From Syntrophorhabdus sp. (lineage in GTDB: Bacteria; Desulfobacterota; BSN033; UBA1163), in assembly GCA_020724025.1 (NCBI GenBank), contig DYHU01000247.1, positions 1-5,589 of the forward strand: a stretch of 5,589 nucleotides of DNA. The letters run 5' to 3'. Positions 5,042 to 5,589 of the stretch are shown here, in pieces. The notes under the pieces were generated by a model. That model was not told where the DNA came from and did no database searches. It worked only from the letters and a program-made list of their open reading frames with translations. The translations under genes and the position numbers were made by a program. The number at the start of each line of letters is the position of its first letter. Within the stretch, counting starts at the first letter, position 1.

Positions 5042-5350
5042 ATGATGAAAAAAATATTATTTATCCTATTGATTTTAATAACTTTTTTGCTCATATCAGG
5101 TGTTGCCTCGGCCAGGGATAGATATCCCTATCATCACCGCCACCCTTATCGCTCCGAAATTTATATCAGTCCCCCTGCCATATGGATAGCTCCTCCTGTC
5201 TATTACCGGCCATATTACTCCCCTTACCGAGACTATCCTCCTACTCCCTATGGCTATCGGGTCTGGGTTCCTGGCTACTGGGAGGAGAGATGGACCCCTT
5301 ATGGATGGGAAAAGGTCTGGGTTCCAGGCTATTGGCGATATGAATATTAA
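5042..5350 (+). CDS. Small secreted WXXGXW-repeat protein
   Basis: A 102-residue exported protein of unknown role. Residues 1-24 form a classic signal peptide: basic MMKK, a hydrophobic core of I, L and F (5-18), and an ASA cleavage site before R25. The mature ~78 residues are rich in Y, P, W and R: an H/R/Y stretch (25-37), PP-containing segments (44-70), then two WVPGYW motifs (75-80 and 93-98) matching the WXXGXW (YXWGXW) repeat seen in small periplasmic or surface proteins of proteobacteria. The two copies lie in an 18-residue, 54-bp direct duplication. There is no lipobox cysteine and no later membrane segment, so it is probably periplasmic or outer-surface. The start is chosen at 5042 (5045 equally possible) because GGTGGAG lies just before it and because the predicted promoter excludes GTG 5015. 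No terminator follows. Confidence 0.8.
   Translation: MMKKILFILLILITFLLISGVASARDRYPYHHRHPYRSEIYISPPAIWIAPPVYYRPYYSPYRDYPPTPYGYRVWVPGYWEERWTPYGWEKVWVPGYWRYEY
5260..5335 (+). repeat. 54-bp spaced direct repeat encoding the WVPGYW motifs
   Basis: The 22-bp blocks at 5260-5281 and 5314-5335 are nearly identical (both begin GGTCTGGGTTCC), with only a few differences, two of them silent third positions. Similarity this high at the DNA level points to a fairly recent in-frame duplication of an 18-codon unit. Confidence 0.7.
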
Positions 5351-5589
5351 GGGCCAAATTCTATAAATTTTCAATAAAAACATAATGTTATAGTCGCTAC
5401 CTGCATGCCTGATTAGAATTAGGATCTTGCCATATTCTGCTCCCTATCATATATAAATGTACATCTGACATCCTTCCTTGATAAATTCCGGCCAAATTAA
5501 AAAATTAATTAAAAACCCACAAAAACCCACAAAAAAATATGTTACGTAAAAATCATTTGTGCACATGTGGGAAACGATTTGTGGACATT
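5351..5589. other. A/T-rich non-coding tail of the window
   Basis: No credible gene in 239 bases. It holds a 10-bp tandem repeat AAAAACCCAC (5511-5520 and 5521-5530) and the spaced repeats at 5555-5588 listed separately. A 9-bp GGCCAAATT occurs twice (5352-5360, 5490-5498), probably by chance. No T-tailed hairpin follows the small secreted-protein gene. Confidence 0.6.
5555..5588 (+). repeat. 22-bp-spaced direct repeats at the right edge
   Basis: ATTTGTGCACAT (5555-5566) recurs as ATTTGTGGACAT (5577-5588), 11 of 12 identical, exactly 22 bp apart, that is, two helical turns. Between them lies a third related site, TGTGGGAAA (5566-5574), and upstream CCCACA copies (5517-5531) are its reverse complement. 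Such arrays of related TGTGG sites occur at the ends of IS21-family elements and at DnaA-type or iteron binding regions; the window ends before this can be resolved. Confidence 0.4.

Noticed and set aside
5015..5044. GTG at 5015 as the start of the WXXGXW gene
   Set aside because: It falls inside the extended -10 of the predicted promoter and would place MLKYIKWVE before an ideal signal peptide; ATG 5042 or 5045 fits better.
5555..5588. Chromosomal replication origin (DnaA boxes)
   Set aside because: The TGTGG sites match the DnaA box at only about seven of nine positions, and no dnaA, dnaN or other origin gene is in view, so it is kept only as one option.
1..5589. CRISPR array, tRNA, rRNA or riboswitch
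   Set aside because: No regularly spaced repeats of CRISPR type, no cloverleaf or rRNA segment, and no leader with recognisable riboswitch consensus was seen on either strand.

Overview
This 5.6 kb window looks like a piece of a bacterial chromosome, most likely from a Desulfobacterota (deltaproteobacterial) or similar anaerobic, moderate-GC lineage. The basis is the combination of MtaB, RNase III, an Elp3-type radical SAM protein and a UPF0280 protein, plus low-complexity intergenic repeats of a style common in such genomes. The taxonomic guess is an inference; there is no rRNA or other marker here.

Layout. (1) 55-643, + strand: a type II toxin-antitoxin pair, brnT then brnA, overlapping by 4 nt, with its own near-consensus promoter (TTGACA-17-TAGGAT) and visibly more A/T-rich than the rest. 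(2) 644-717: a short convergent intergenic region with a 10-bp stem hairpin. (3) 718-4887, - strand: UPF0280 (4887-4162), mtaB (3916-2588), rnc (2595-1813) and an Elp3-like radical SAM gene (1761-718), read from a perfect-hexamer sigma70 promoter at 4950-4921. The order is interrupted between UPF0280 and mtaB by a 220-bp inverted-repeat element (3941-4160) that looks like a MITE or an internally deleted IS, and between rnc and the radical SAM gene by a low-complexity repeat that also encodes the last ~27 residues of RNase III. (4) 4996-5350, + strand: a divergently transcribed small secreted protein with two WXXGXW motifs. (5) 5351-5589: a non-coding A/T-rich stretch with a 10-bp tandem repeat and, at the very right edge, 22-bp-spaced direct repeats that may be the start of a mobile element or a protein-binding array.

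Functionally, the minus-strand group is an RNA-centred cluster: MtaB methylthiolates t6A37 of tRNA, RNase III processes structured RNA, and the flanking Elp3-like radical SAM protein belongs to a superfamily that includes tRNA-modifying enzymes; its own substrate is unknown. The UPF0280 protein (ApbE-like fold family) has no known reaction. BrnTA is an independent accessory module. I do not see a new defence or multi-gene system here. The most unusual items are the inverted-repeat element upstream of mtaB, the repeat-derived tail of RNase III, the Asp-to-Asn change at one RNase III metal site, and the repeats at the right edge.
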